Source: Lingula anatina | Lineage: Eukaryota > Brachiopoda > Lingulata > Lingulida > Lingulidae | Assembly: GCF_001039355.2 (NCBI RefSeq) | Contig: NW_019773703.1 | Location: forward strand, 351,555-415,554 | DNA length: 64,000 bases | Reading direction: 5' to 3' | In this document: piece after piece, positions 11,516-24,655 of the stretch | How the letters are laid out: each line of letters starts with the position of its first letter | How positions within the stretch are numbered: the stretch's first letter is position 1 | Notes under the pieces: model-generated | What the model was told of the DNA's origin: nothing | Databases searched by the model: none | The model's input: only the letters and a program-made list of their open reading frames with translations | Made by a program: the position numbers and the translations under genes

Positions 11516-12546
11516 ATGTACTTTGAACTAACAAATCAAATGCTCCCTCACGAAGCATACATGATGGAAGCGGCAGACTGTACGCACTTTCGAGATTTCC
11601 ATGAGTATGATTTCGAAAGTAATGTAGCGTTTCAAAAAGGTTGGCAGCAGATAGCACAACGCTTGAGGGAAGAAACAGACGCAGATGCTGGCTCTCAACT
11701 ATTGAAGGCTAAGGCCTTCTTTTACTCAAGGTGAACAAATAATTCAATTTGATGCCCTACTCAGGCTACTGAGTAAATTTCTGAATTTCTGTCTTACCAG
11801 TAGGTCTAGAACATCTAAATTCTATCGCATGGTTCTTCCCAAATTTGATAAGCTATTTGCCCATTTTCGACACACTCTGGTGTTGATTAGTCTTATTTAT
11901 TGAACTTACAAACTTCGTAGATTCATGCAGTTGATATAATTAGTAACGTGTTGTAATTGAATTAATTTGTTTAAATTGACATGTTTTCCCCGGTTTTAAT
12001 TGCTACTCATTATGCTTCAGATTTCATAAACCTATTGATGTGGACAAATATAAACAGTGGCTCCTTCAAAATGTGATATTAACAGAAGGTAATACATGCA
12101 CAGAAGATAATTCTGTTCACAAGGATCCAAAGTCAAAGGAAATTTGTAGTCCAGATAAAAATGAGTCTGGATCTACAGAGCTACTTCCAGGTACTGAAAG
12201 CTCTAAAACAAGACTAAAAGTTCCCCAGTCTTCTGATACTGAACCATTTCAAACAGATTTAGTGCAATGTCATAAGGAGAATTCTAAACAATTGACTGAT
12301 GAGAATGACGAGGTAAAAAACATACAACATGGTGCTCATTTCATAGATTCTCATCATGAAGATACAAGTACTCAGACTAATGATGACAATCCCATTCCCA
12401 AATATCCAGCTTCATTTGTTGAAATAATGCATTTAGTTGATACAGGACAGCCAATTCCAGGAGTGGTAGACTTGAATATAAAATCAACAGATTCTGAACC
12501 AACTGTTTCGCATTTGAAGAGAAAACCTAAACCATGGGAGGGGTAA
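11516..12546 (+). CDS. KPWE-motif protein, PEX39/C6orf226-like (two exons)
   Basis: Exons 11516-11730 and 12021-12546 (TAA) give 246 aa. An in-frame TGA directly precedes the ATG, which fixes the start. The N-terminal part (residues about 20-90) is a compact helical-looking block including KGWQQIAQRLREE, LLKAKAFFYSRFHKPIDV and YKQWL. Residues about 100-190 are acidic, serine/threonine-rich and probably disordered. The C-terminus has ASFVEIMHLVDTGQPIPGV and ends in KPKPWEG. A short helix, an xPIPGV turn and a terminal KPWE is the signature I associate with C6orf226/PEX39, a cofactor of PEX7-dependent (PTS2) peroxisomal import, and with the related tail of plant PEX14-like proteins. The family call rests on that motif; the longer N-terminal region is not one I recognise from the short human protein. 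Role in peroxisomal import is inference. Confidence 0.6.
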
Positions 12547-15452
12547 ATAGTAAAGATAGAACATTAAATGTTTCTCAGGAGGCATATCTTTCTTTATTGC
12601 CAAGTGAAAAATTTGTGACATGGATAACAATAGGTGGAATTGTGTTCATGTCATAAACAAGTGAACTTTATTTCAACATATCATGTGAAAATAACTACCG
12701 CTATCGATCACTGAATTGTGTAGAAAATTGAAATGAAAAAAAAAGAATGCACGTTTGCACCAAAGAGTACTGTACATGTTAATTATTTGAGTGAGTAAGC
12801 AACAATAATTGGTATTAGTTGAAAAAAGACAACTGGATTCTGTGCACAGATGGATGGACGAACACACACACAGCTTGGTTCCATTGTACACTTCCACCTT
12901 ACTTTATATGAGGGGCTAAGTGCAGAATTATTTGATGTAATTGAAAAATTTGTTTTTTTATAACAAATAATTTTATAACATGTAATTTATTTTACATCCT
13001 AAGTGCAATTCAACAATATTTAATGACAACTTTACATTTTTACACATAAAAAATATAGAAAAAAAGTGTTATGTAGTTTGATTTTTTTCTGTGACAAGCA
13101 AAAATAAAACCATGTAGATCCACTCTATTGTTAACTTCCTGCCACTGTGAACAAACATCTTCAGCAAACCATAAATGTTTTAATTCCAGAACTGGCAGTT
13201 TTGGCTCTGCAATGCCATTCTCAAATGCAGCAGGAAAAACTCCTAGTACTAATTGGTGTGCAATGTTTTGCCAGTGTTAATTTCATCCCCCACATAGATT
13301 ATTAATAAGAGGAGTATATTTTGTTTCAATGTTAGGAGAAATGAGCTCTTCCTTGTCTACCAATCAACATATGGGATTGTTTTCGGTGACACGTTGACCA
13401 TACCAGTAGAATGTTGAAAAGAGTATCCATATTATATACACTGTATTTATCACACAAATTACAAGCGGTAATGCAGTAGATGTGAAAAAAAAAAAAACGT
13501 GCAGGCCCAACTGCAAAATCAGGTTACTAAAAACTAGCATGACGTCCTATACAGTGTATGCAGAATCAGTGTTGGTTCTGAGCTCTTGAAAGTACTGTGT
13601 TTACGAATAAAAGAGAACAGTTTCGTAAGTTCTCTTACGACTTTCAAATGAAAAGTTTACCCATTAGTATAGATATAGGCATGCGCGGTTAAATTTGGCC
13701 GAGGTCTCGGAGAAACTTAACGTTATTTACTCAACAGGACAAATAAATGACACATCTTGGCTTGGGCAATAACTATCCAAACAAAGATAAGCGATAACAA
13801 GAAATGGCAACAGCCACAATATTTCCATCGTTCCTGGTCTTCGTGATATAGAGCATGCAGAATATAATACAGGGATGCTAAGTAGCGTCTCTGGTAAAGT
13901 TCAGAAATAAGACCTTTAAAATGCCTTTAAAAAGTGTTGTGAATTAAAGGTAAATAGCTGTTGTGAGAAAATCGGAGCGACAAGGTACTAAAAAGTACAC
14001 ACTACGTCAAATGAAAGTAAAACGCGCATTTTTTGGTTACTAGAAATATATTTTATCTTGCACATTTGACTTGACATTTAACTTTCTAGAACCAAAATCA
14101 AATATAAAGATAACGTCCGAAAAATGCACTTAATATTTCGCAAACACGCTGAACTGTACTTCTTTCTTGAGTGATAAAATCTAATCTGTATTTACCAAGC
14201 TTTTAATATACAATGCTTCATTTAATAAAGCAAACCCATTAGTCCGGGGCTTTCACTGCTAGGGCTACATCTTTGTAACCCAGCAATGGTCCGATGAAAG
14301 GAGATTTACATAGTGTGTGCAAACATTTCGGGCAGAAATGCAAACACCAGGCTAGAAACGGTAGATGCACAATTTCTATTGATTTTTGTTTGTGATCTCT
14401 GACAGAAACGAAGTATGACGTGATGACTGGCCAAATGAGGGCCACACACTGATACAGCTAATGGACTGACTGGAAGATTTAGTGAACAGAGGGTACAGAA
14501 TGTAGACAACAAGTGCGATCCCTGACGTAGTAGTAAACTTGAAGGATTGCAGGAGGCAGGAGACCGTCTCGAAGGTGAGTTTTTATAGACACCAGGTGCT
14601 CTGATTGATACGATATGTGGAAAAAAAAAACAACAGATTTTCAGGGAATTGAATTAATGTGTTGCATGTCTGGCATATCAACTGTGAGTATTAAAACAAA
14701 AACAGAGGTTCTAATTCAATTTTCAAAAGAGGAAGAAGAAGGTTGAGTCACTTTGGTTTCAAGTCTGTATTACTGATTTTGTCTTCAGTACTGTTATCTG
14801 CATTACAGTTTATTAGCTGATTATTGTGATGTCTATATCTTACTGGCGATATACAGTAACGCTTTAATGAATCTAAAGGTAAATATTATGTTACCACTAT
14901 ATTTGCTAGATTTAAAAATATCTCTTCTCTTCTCCTGGGACGTCAAAAATATAGATTGTCTTAGTGCTACAGTCAATAGCCAGATTTATTCAACAGAGTA
15001 GGCATACATTCCGTTTGATAAGGATATCGACCATCTTTCTCCTTCACCCCTCTTGTCCCATCAATATGATGAGGTTTTGGTCCCACGTGAGCAATTGTTT
15101 CAATCAATATCACTAGGTATAAGGCCCAGACACAACAGAGGACGGGGTAAGGCTAATTTCCGCCCTTAAAAACATGTTTATTTGTGGTTAAAAGAATCCG
15201 TAGATTCTTGTAAAATATTCCTGTTTAGTTAGATTAATACGTCGGGGCGAAACAAAAGCTGTCAATATCAGTGAATTATTTCAGCAGGGTATAAAAAATC
15301 ACGGTTTCTAATAATAGTTTTAAATATAAGGTAAGGTTAACAGAGATCTGACAACAGGGTCAGGTCCCGATTTTCTTCAACACATCTAATTGAGTTTTCA
15401 TTTTTTTAATCGTATAAGTAGATTAATGAAATGTTGTTTGTTTTTTATTCAG
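12547..15452. other. Intergenic region with a probable 5' untranslated exon of the next gene
   Basis: No coding exon is recognised. The first few hundred bases are probably the 3' untranslated region of the KPWE gene. A strong splice donor (GAAG|GTGAGT) lies at 14574/14575, and a matching acceptor (TTTTATTCAG) ends at 15452, immediately before the start codon of the 400-aa gene. An untranslated first exon ending at 14574 with an 878-base intron is therefore likely. Short open frames at 14239-14512 on the minus strand look random. Confidence 0.5.
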
Positions 15453-16655
15453 ATGAGTCTGGTCACTAGCCGTCCTAGCCTGGGGCCTCGTGCAGTAACC
15501 ATGGACTCCTGGACGATCTCTCAATCTCGCGGGCGGAAAAAGGCGCTGTCCTTGAATCTCACAGACGTGTGTCGTCTGGCAGAATTAGACAGATTGAGAG
15601 AATCCTGCAGGTCCAGGCGACACACAATAGAAGAAATACATATCAAACAATTCTCTCCTCCCCCTAAGAACCTCCCCAATAAGAACAGGTCACTCACAGA
15701 GCCCCATGGAGCAATGTTATCCAAACGGGCAACTCCCGTCGACCAGATCATCAGGCGGCCGTCGGTGTCCGAGGGGGGAGAGAGAGTTGGACAATTAACA
15801 TGTAAAAGAGCAGAAAGTGCCATGTCCATCGAATCAAAACCATCTGTTGGCGAGCTTCCCAGACAGTGTTGTGACGTTTTGGGTCCAGGACTTTGCCGTG
15901 ATTGCTCAAGATTATACAGAAGGCATTTTAATACACGGAAATCTGCCCATGCTTTCCCAAACTTGACCATATCTGCAAGGAATTTGGCGACGACTACTAT
16001 ATTGAAAAAATATCTTCCTAATATGAGTCCTACCGAAATACAGAAAAACGTTGCCATGGAATATATCGACGTGAAGCCATTCAGTCCAAGAGATTTAGTT
16101 TCAAGTAGGGAATTGAGACAGGAGAGCTTCGCTAATTCGGAAACAGGAGTACACAGACTCAAAAATGTTGTCAATGACGGCACATCACTGACATACTTTA
16201 ACGGTATCGCAGATTTAAACGCGAAGATTGTGTCAGGGAGAGTTCCGAGAAGAATAGACTTAATGACCGACGGGTCGCGCCCCAAATCTAACAAACTCCG
16301 CCAAGATAAAACCATATCTGAGAGACTGTTTCCGACTTTCGTCAGTACGAAAAAAGCTGTCGATGTCGAAAAATCGTTACACTTTACACCATACTCTCCT
16401 CCTCTTCTATCAGTGGAGCAACAGAATGCGGAACCGTCTTTCTTCGCTGGGTCTGACCTAGAGTACACGCTGCCAGAGAGACTGCCAAGCAGGCTGTTTT
16501 CAGACACAGATGAGGACGAGTACAAGTCCTGGGACTCTGGGTCTATTGCCACGCCTTCACAAGGCAGTGCTCGCACGGAAAGGTCTTTACCTCTTAGCGT
16601 GCCGTCCACCCCCCAGGAAAGCATGAAGCACCCACAGTATGGGCTGAGTTCTTAG
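15453..16655 (+). CDS. Unrecognised CxxC protein, 400 aa, intronless coding region (cluster gene 1)
   Basis: The ATG at 15453 directly follows a good splice acceptor (polypyrimidine run and CAG), so I prefer it to the upstream in-frame ATG at 15390, which would be intronic. The protein is basic, rich in serine, arginine and proline, and predicted mostly disordered, with no signal peptide or membrane segment. A cysteine motif sits at residues 139-151 (QCCDVLGPGLCRDC) followed by RLYRRHF. The same CDVLG...CxDC...RHF arrangement occurs in the 533-aa gene 8 kb downstream, which makes the two paralogous at least there. The end is acidic (SDTDEDEYKSWDSGS). A long open frame runs on the opposite strand but looks like a composition effect. 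I do not recognise the family; a treble-clef or rubredoxin-like zinc knuckle is possible. Confidence 0.75.
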   Translation: MSLVTSRPSLGPRAVTMDSWTISQSRGRKKALSLNLTDVCRLAELDRLRESCRSRRHTIEEIHIKQFSPPPKNLPNKNRSLTEPHGAMLSKRATPVDQIIRRPSVSEGGERVGQLTCKRAESAMSIESKPSVGELPRQCCDVLGPGLCRDCSRLYRRHFNTRKSAHAFPNLTISARNLATTTILKKYLPNMSPTEIQKNVAMEYIDVKPFSPRDLVSSRELRQESFANSETGVHRLKNVVNDGTSLTYFNGIADLNAKIVSGRVPRRIDLMTDGSRPKSNKLRQDKTISERLFPTFVSTKKAVDVEKSLHFTPYSPPLLSVEQQNAEPSFFAGSDLEYTLPERLPSRLFSDTDEDEYKSWDSGSIATPSQGSARTERSLPLSVPSTPQESMKHPQYGLSS

Positions 16656-17118
16656 GCTTACGTTGTTACATATTGTGTTAGTCTTTTTAAGGTATAAGGG
16701 TAGTTTACATTATAACAAAATGAAGCAAATTTTATTATTGATAACCACTGAGTGATTTTGACATATTATGTTAAGAAATTACTCTTCATTAGTAGAAAAA
16801 AGGATTTAAATCTGAGATCATACACTAAGAAGGAATACATTGTATAATGGGTAGAGTTGGTGATGGAACGGCTGAATTTTAAATGATCCGTTTGGATACA
16901 GTGTTTTTAATGAATGAATGAGGGAATGAATGAGGAAATGAATGAATAAATGAATGAATAAGGTGAAGTTGACAATGGCCAAAGAGAGTAAAAAAATCAA
17001 AATCTAAAAGGATGCGTTTCAGTATTTGCTCCTATACCATTGCACTAAATAACAGGCTACCATGTGCATGCAAATCATATAACTGGGCAAAATGATTCGT
17101 TAATTATTTTTATAGTTG

Positions 17119-17151
<33 letters not shown>

Positions 17152-17509
17152 GCTCACAAAACATGCTGACCATATTGTGAATTTTGTTTTGACTCATGGA
17201 TATTACATCTATTTTTTTGTTTTTGGGAATATCTGTATTTCATACCATTTTTAATTCATAAATAATGAAACAAGAACTTTAAGATATTTCGCGTTTTTCA
17301 AGCGTATCAACTGTTTTTAAGTTGTGTGTGTGCAAAATGTACCTTTTTCAATTCTTTTGTAAATCAGAGAGGATATTTTTGCTCACTCTCTATTCTCAAG
17401 TATTACTGAATATTGCTCAAAATGAAAAAAAAAGATGACATAATAAGAGTGCCGAATAAATACTTGAAATAGCGGATCCAGTCGTTATTTTCCATCTTCT
17501 GCAATGCTT

Positions 17510-17550
<41 letters not shown>

Positions 17551-20500
17551 CTCACTCGATTGTGGTAGAGTGGAAACATTGCGTCAATAACAATTTTATT
17601 GTTAAACCAATATTTTAAGTTTACTTATATGAATGAATAAGACATAACTTTATTCATTAATCCGAAATTCTAACAGATCACTAATCTTGTCAGCCTGCCA
17701 ACATAATTAACTACTCTGCACTTACACACCACATTAATGAATTTGAATAGGTCGTGGGAAAAAAGGTGCAAGGAAAAACACTGAACAAATAGAAGGTTAA
17801 AAGTGCAACATGCGACAGAAAGGAGCATTCAGTGATTAGCTGTAATCATTGGGTGTTTCCTCTTAAAACCATAACCAACAAAGAAAGTGTAAACATGCGT
17901 AGTGGATACTGTCTGTCTACAAATTATCGGATGGAGGTGTAAATCACCTTTTTTTTAAATCTACTCTACGTGACACATCTTAATTTGACGAGTAGTATTC
18001 TCTTTACTGTCAGTTATCAACAAAAACGTTCTCTATAAAAACTTTTATGGTGTTACAAATTAAATGCTGTAAATCTTGTGCTTTAAAAATGCTCCCTGTG
18101 TAGCCAGGCTTCCTTTTAAAATACGCGATGATTTACGTGTTAAGTTTTCTGTCTAAAATCGTCTTGATTGTGAGTCTGCCAAGACACAAAAATTTATAAA
18201 GAAAATAAAACAAATGCACCACGCAACATAATCTAAGTCACTTATATTTTTTTGCCGTAACCTTATCCATTTGTTACTGTACGCGATAATCCTCTACTTT
18301 GGCATGTCTAGGTAGTGTACGCAGCATACGCCTGAACTCCCACAAACTATCAATTTCTTGAATTTACCAAACATGTTCAACAGATATTATGGTAAGCAAA
18401 CCTTTTCAACAAACGAATGGTAAATAAAACATATAATAATGGGTTACATCAGTAGTTGACACAGGTATCCACACCAGGGCAACGCTTCCTTACAAAGAGG
18501 GCAAAGTGGCGTCCTGAAGAAATGGCAAAAATAAATCGATAAACATTTCGTCGTGACATCATCATTATGGGCTATATGTATGCTTGAAATCATTTGAGCC
18601 AATTATTTCAAGGTGATTGAGAACAACGCCGCAGGTGTTAATAAGAAATAGATGGGTGTGGAGGTATCTTAAAAGACGCGCACTCGGTTCGTGGCACTAA
18701 CGCCTGGAGGATGCAGGTACGTGTGATATCCATAAGTTGTTGACAAAACGAATTTCTGAAATTTACTTTCAAGATATTTTAATGCCCGAAGGTATTTACG
18801 GTTATGATCGTGAGATTATCCCTCTCGTCGTTTTTTTGACTTCACAAATTTGTTTTTTCTAAAGAATTATTATTGTGAGCAAGCGTTAATAAACTTAAGT
18901 TGAATATCACGCCATATTCAGAATATGACAGAATATTTTGTCACAACCAATATCAATATTATACAAATGGAACGATTAAAAGATGCATAATTTCGCTCAG
19001 CAAATTAAAACCTATGGGCCACTATCTTTCAAAATTATGTACAGTGAAGATCCGTTTCGACTTTCATTTTGTATCTAAGGTTGTCACCTTTTTTAATTCT
19101 TTCCGCTTCAAATTAGCACCATTTGCCATCTTTCGAAAAAAGTGTAAAAGTCACGGCTGTAAAAACATCAAAGATATAAGTTTGTATAAGTTAAACCTTG
19201 ATGTTCGCCGTACCATTTTGGGTCACCTTTTTGTGCTGGTTGTTATTTGGAGTAGGCCGTATGCTGGCGGAGGGTATTTGTACTAAAGATTTGAGCTGTT
19301 TTTATTGACATGATCCTACATGAGACCTTCTAATTTTACAAGAACAACATACAAGAAAGAGCATAAGGTTAAATATATAAACCTATCTGGCTAGATATAA
19401 TAAGGTGCTCGGTGGTACACTGCATTGAGGAGACACATTTGCTTGTCGCTAGGATTGTAGATTGAAAGAAGAACATCTTTTTGTATTGATTGGGATGCAA
19501 CAGAATTTAAATGTTGGCACACCGATGGAGGTATTCTCTTTTAAACTAAATTACAAAATGAGAAAGAACATTTAACCGGAAAAGCAGGCTTTAAAGTTAT
19601 TTGGAAGACGCAACAATTAGAAGTAAGTGTTACTATACGAGTCTTTGACATACATGATGAAAAAATGTACTTTGAAAGTACTTTGAAATGGATGATGCGA
19701 TCACTGTTGTATCAAAATTTTGTCAATATTCTTCTACACCTGTTGTTTATTAATTGACATTACAACAGCTACATCATTAAGACAGGTCTCATTAAATCAT
19801 TAATTCTAGCCAAAAGCACATGGAACAAATGCTGGGTGTCAACTTAAGAAAACACATCTCTGTTATTTCACAACGTAATATCTATTTACGATAATTGGAT
19901 TAACAAAAACGGGATTAATGACAGGTTTTGTTCCTACCATTTTGATTGTGTCCGCTTACATAAAGTCGATGGAGTAGTTGGCATTAAATATTCAAAACGC
20001 CCCAGACATTGTTCAAAGACGGTGATGTTTATAAAAATCAATGGCACCTTTGAAATCGTTAAGCATCTTCGATGTAAATATTGATTCCGACCATGAAAGA
20101 CCAATAACCAATTCAAAAGATATCGAATCAAACGAATTGATAGCGAAACCCAGTAGTCTACTTAGGCAATATTTCCAATATGTATCGAAGTTCCCATAGT
20201 GTCCGAAGTGTTTACTATGACATGAGACCCTCATTCGTTTCTTTAACTAACCTCGAGGTAAAGGTGTATTTTAGTGCAGATCACAGAAAACTTTACACCA
20301 CTGATATCAAATTAAAACGTTTTAAATCGAAGGTAAGAGGTCATTACAATATCACGTAATGTAAACAATACAAATTGTTGAGTACTAAGCGTCTCCGCCT
20401 TGAAAGTTTTTGAAGTCTCGATTCAAACCTTTTAAGAAATCATAAGTTTGATAGTGATGTCCGCGTGACAAAACTAAGATCATTTCGTTTAGTTAAACAA

Positions 20501-21000
20501 AGTATTTGAAAGGGGCGCACTTTTAACTACTTAGGATATAATTCAAACTACTAAGGATAGTATTGTTTGCTATTTTAGCTGCCCGGGGCTCTTTACACCA
20601 ATATCGTAAAATGGAAATAGACTGGTTACAGAGAAAAACAAATACATTGAACTATTTAGAAAGAGTGATTTGTATAATGGCCACATATACATATAAAGAG
20701 CAGCAAGTACATGTTGTGTTCATAACCAACAAAATAACAAAATGTTCCAGCTGATGTGGGTCTCATTTATTTCAGATATTACCATTGGAGCCAGGGGCGT
20801 TTTGGAGTCAATATCAGACGGATTGGAAAACGAGAAATCTTCAAGGTATATAAGAAAAAATATTCATCGGTCACACAACAAGTGAGAACATAAACTGAAT
20901 TTAAATACTCTGGTGGAAAGAAGTGACACTGTTAACGGACAGGATAACTAAATCGACCTAGAAGTCAGAGCATGACACTGTGATTGGTACAATTGTGTGG
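16656..21000. other. Intergenic region with simple repeats and probable untranslated exons
   Basis: No coding exon is supported. Simple repeats are GAAT units (16911-16960), (ATT)n (17119-17151) and (CT)n (about 17515-17548). A consensus donor CAG|GTACGT at 18716/18717 and an acceptor TTTATTTCAG ending near 20775 could frame an untranslated first exon of the next gene. An open frame at 18900-19286 lacks an ATG and any recognisable motif. Confidence 0.5.
20972..20983 (+). promoter_or_regulatory. Minimal upstream ORF (ATG ACA CTG TGA)
   Basis: A three-codon reading frame ends 17 bases before the start codon of the 446-aa gene and is in a different frame. If present in the mature leader it could lower initiation at the main ATG. 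An in-frame TAG at 20959 rules out a longer N-terminus upstream of 21001 without splicing. Confidence 0.4.
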
Positions 21001-22341
21001 ATGGAGACTTTAATTATACTGTCACAGCCTCTCAATCAAGGAATACAAGAACCAGTTATCACAGAGAAAACCCCGTCCAGAGAATTTCCTGTGCTGGCAG
21101 TGACACGCAATCGTTCTTTCTCCAAGTTAAATGAACTCGGCGAGCCTGACGGCCAGGCCAAAGATAATGAAAATGTTCAGGACGGGAGAGTTCTCGATTC
21201 TGAGCAATACATGAAAAATGAATTAAGTACTGCATCAAGTGCTGAACGTGGCAGTGCATTTCCCGCTGGTTGTCAAGAAAACAGCACACAGCCACAAGAA
21301 CCAGATTCTAAGACTGATATCAATGAAACTGATTCTCACAGCAATGACAGCGGTTCTAGGCAAGGTTCTGGCAAAATGGAACACACTTTACCGAAGTGGC
21401 CCATAAGTCCAAGCGAAATCAAACCAACGAAGAAAAGAGAGCCAATCTCTCGATTGCCGTCGACTATCATATTCGAGGCAAATGAACGCCGTGCTCAAAG
21501 AATGCGGGAAGGCTTCTGGAGGACAATGAAACTGACCCCAGGAGAACTGGATCTCCAGGAGAAATTCCGAGAAAACTCGGAAGCTTTCCATTATCGCGTC
21601 AAACAATTTCCCAAAGAGAAAAAGCAGGATACCGAAGATCCAGACAGACTTAATTTATCGCAAATTGTTAGTCGGATAGGGAACAGTTCACAGCATTCAA
21701 ATGATAAAGAATTTGCGGAGGGACGTATCAAAGAAATGAGTAAGTTGAACAGCAGAAAGCGCGGCACGTCTCTTAATGCAGTGGAATTGGTGCTTAAAGC
21801 AGACAGTCGCAGTCGAAGGGAAGAAAAAAGAGTCTCGGGATCGGAATTGGGATCCGACCTTTCAGCAAGCAGTTTGCGCCCCATTCTGTCGCCGGTAGAA
21901 AAGGCAGTAAAGGCACGATCTGCTACATACGAGGCAATACAGAGAAGTCGCCTTAACAGAGCAGCGGCATACGACTCTGTCCCGTCTTTTCAAAAATTTA
22001 TGAGCAAATCAGAAGGTGCAGATCACTTGTCGGGGATACTCAACAATAAGGCTGCAAAGATGCACAGGTTTCCAACGACCATTGATAACTGTATTCAGCT
22101 GACGCTGGAAGAAAGAGACAGACTGAATATGAACAGAGCTCATACTACGGGCCAGATGACGAAATTTCCTAATCTGAAGAAGGACGGCCTTCTCTGTGGA
22201 GAATGCAGTGCTAAGAGAAACATTGAAACAATGGCAGAGATGGGATGCTCTGCCTTTGAAATGACAATGGAAGACGAAAATGATGCAAGCAAGCTCAGAA
22301 AGAAGTTAAATATTATCATACCGACGCAGCCTAATGATTAA
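21001..22341 (+). CDS. Unrecognised CxxC protein, 446 aa, intronless coding region (cluster gene 2)
   Basis: The first in-frame ATG after a stop at 20959 is at 21001. The product is highly charged, lysine/arginine/glutamate/serine-rich, without signal peptide or membrane segments. The middle (residues about 140-210) is the most ordered-looking part, with KRAQ-type helices (ANERRAQRMREGFWRTMKL, LQEKFRENSEAFHYRVKQF). A CGEC pair occurs at residues 399-402 near the C-terminus, after MTKFPNLKKDGLL, the only visible link to its neighbours. It lies in the same orientation between two other unrecognised genes with intronless coding regions. Function unknown; the long charged helices suggest a scaffold or filament-associated protein, but that is a guess. 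Confidence 0.7.
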   Translation: METLIILSQPLNQGIQEPVITEKTPSREFPVLAVTRNRSFSKLNELGEPDGQAKDNENVQDGRVLDSEQYMKNELSTASSAERGSAFPAGCQENSTQPQEPDSKTDINETDSHSNDSGSRQGSGKMEHTLPKWPISPSEIKPTKKREPISRLPSTIIFEANERRAQRMREGFWRTMKLTPGELDLQEKFRENSEAFHYRVKQFPKEKKQDTEDPDRLNLSQIVSRIGNSSQHSNDKEFAEGRIKEMSKLNSRKRGTSLNAVELVLKADSRSRREEKRVSGSELGSDLSASSLRPILSPVEKAVKARSATYEAIQRSRLNRAAAYDSVPSFQKFMSKSEGADHLSGILNNKAAKMHRFPTTIDNCIQLTLEERDRLNMNRAHTTGQMTKFPNLKKDGLLCGECSAKRNIETMAEMGCSAFEMTMEDENDASKLRKKLNIIIPTQPND

Positions 22342-24655
22342 AACGTGGTGACTTTGATGTGCAATCAAATTGTTATTAAATTTTGAAATTGACTTTGTGA
22401 TAATAAACTTTCAAATGTTCTGAATGCAGGCAAATTGGTTGTATCGGTCGACACTTAAAAAGTGACCGTGCCAAAATCATTAACTCTTTGCTCATGTCCA
22501 ATTTTTCAAACCTTCATTTTCTATTTTATTTTATTATATTTAATGTTGATTTTAATGAATTGTTACAGTGGATATGGACTGTTTATGGTGATCTACATGT
22601 ACGTATGACAAAAATAAATATTGCTTTTTGAAAATATTTTACATTATGTGCGTGCCAGAGAGCATTGTCAAAAATAAAGGATGTTATACATAATTAAGTT
22701 TCTTTGGTCGTTTTATATTTACCACTTTGCCTGACCTCTGCTTTATTTTTCAAAATATTAAAGTAATCGAACAGTATGATATGATACAGTTTGTACAGCG
22801 TATGGGTTACATTTATGGGCCCAAGGTCAGGTCGATCGCTATTTCAGATTAAAAATAACAGACTTCATAAAGGTTTCATTGCATTTCTAGTGGATGGAAA
22901 ACATGGTTTTGGCAACGGAAAGAGTTGTAGAAAAGTGAAAAAATGTGCTTATTATGTAGAGCATTTTCTTCTGCCAACAACGTCCTCATTTTTGTATGAT
23001 GCAAAAAATCATCAGCCCCGGTATTGAATTAGGCTGATCACGCAACGGAGACCGCATGGTTGGCAAGGATGCTCAGCATTTATGAAGGTTAAAGTGCTTT
23101 TCACATAAATACAGAGTAGCATTTCAGTCAGCTTATTACAAAATGTTTTTTATGAAAATTCCACTGATCATAGATGTAGTGTATCACTGTCATGTACAGC
23201 CATGCTTCATTTATTGCAAGCTTCCTTACGTAGGGCAAAGAGAATGAGAATATAACATGACATAACCTAAGTTGTAGAATCAGGGTCCGATTTTAAATGA
23301 TTTATTTGAGTCACTGCAAAAAAAATCTCAAAGCGATTTCTGCATTATTTTTGAGAGAAGCGTGAGTTTTATAAATCGAACAGTTTGTTTTATCTTTTCG
23401 CGGTCAACAGAAAAGTTAATTACTGTTTGGGGGTTGTTGCACAAAAGAACTTTACACCACATACATTGTGCTTCAAATCTCTAACAAATTGCGATAGGTG
23501 TGTAACTAAAAGGTAACTAAAGAGGACTATTGAAGGTCCTATATCACACTCATTCCGCCACTGAAATGAAAATACCAAATATTGAGACTCTGTTAAATTG
23601 CATAACTGCATCTTGCGTTTCACATTGTGAGCAGTAATTTAAAAGACGTATCTATAACAAGAAGAACTTGACCGGAACGGAGTAAATGCTTGGTTTAATT
23701 GTTTTGTTTGTTTGTGATGTCAACAGTAACAGTCAATCGGAAGATAATTGAGCTTGTCCAATTCGTAATCAAATGGCCACTATATTCATGACAGTAAAAA
23801 GGACAAGTATAGACCATCGGACCGTGTCACTGGACAAATATTTCCACAACAATGCACCCTTTTAGGGCGCATTGATCAGTGTTTACAGTGCAGTTTTGTG
23901 TCCATGATTTACCAAATGAAATAAAGTGCAGCCAGCATCCGATTGCTTACTGTAGATTAATAATGCATACTTGCTAAAAGCGAATCACTATGTACATGGG
24001 ACTGAGATTACTTTTCGTCGTTTCTTTGTTACCTAGTGTTATGGCGGTCTCAATCAATATGAGGTCGCTTCTTTTCAGCGTCTATTATAATCATTTTCAA
24101 TGCTCTTTATGCTCCGACGCATTAAAAAATCTCTAAGTAAGCCCATTTAAGCAGACCTTTGCTACTACCCGCGGCTAAAACATTCAGTAAAAGAGGTCGA
24201 GCGTTGGGGAAGAAAAACAGGTGTTTCTTTCTCGACTAGTGTGCGCAGCTACGCGTCAATATTCAATGTTTGCAGCGCCAGTGACACATGAAATATGTGT
24301 GTTTTTCTTGGCTGGAAGTTAACCAACGGTTAACTGAAATAGCACAACAGAAAGATATACCCGGGGATCGTGAGGTCGCCAAGATAGTTGTGTCAGTTGA
24401 AGTGGCATGATTTTGATACATCTTTGTGGACTGAAAAAATGTTTATTTCAAAACTTTTGTGAGGTTTCAAAAGTATCTTGGAGTTACGAGAAGCCTGCAT
24501 GAGGACTAACGCTACCGATCATTAGACGCCATGACCCAGTCGTGAGCATTAGAAACCAAGCGTTATGTGATATCCCGATGACGCCAAATCACAAGATGGC
24601 TGTTAACAGAAAAAACACCATCGTTCGAGTAACTGGAAACAGATTTTAAAAAGAT
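22342..24655. other. Intergenic region, no gene recognised
   Basis: It begins with the 3' untranslated region of the 446-aa gene; AATAAA-type signals lie near 22613 and 22672. The rest is AT-rich with no repeat, coding exon or RNA gene that I can support. A 78-aa open frame at 22791-23027 lacks homology and codon character. Confidence 0.5.

Noticed and set aside
15521-16624. 367-aa open frame on the minus strand opposite the 400-aa gene
   Set aside because: It mirrors the coding frame of the plus-strand gene, begins and ends without splice or start context, and has no recognisable motif. The plus strand has the acceptor at the start codon and the cysteine motif shared with a neighbour.
18900-19286. 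128-aa open frame in the intergenic region
   Set aside because: No ATG start, no family motif and no supporting splice sites; length is within what AT-rich DNA gives by chance.
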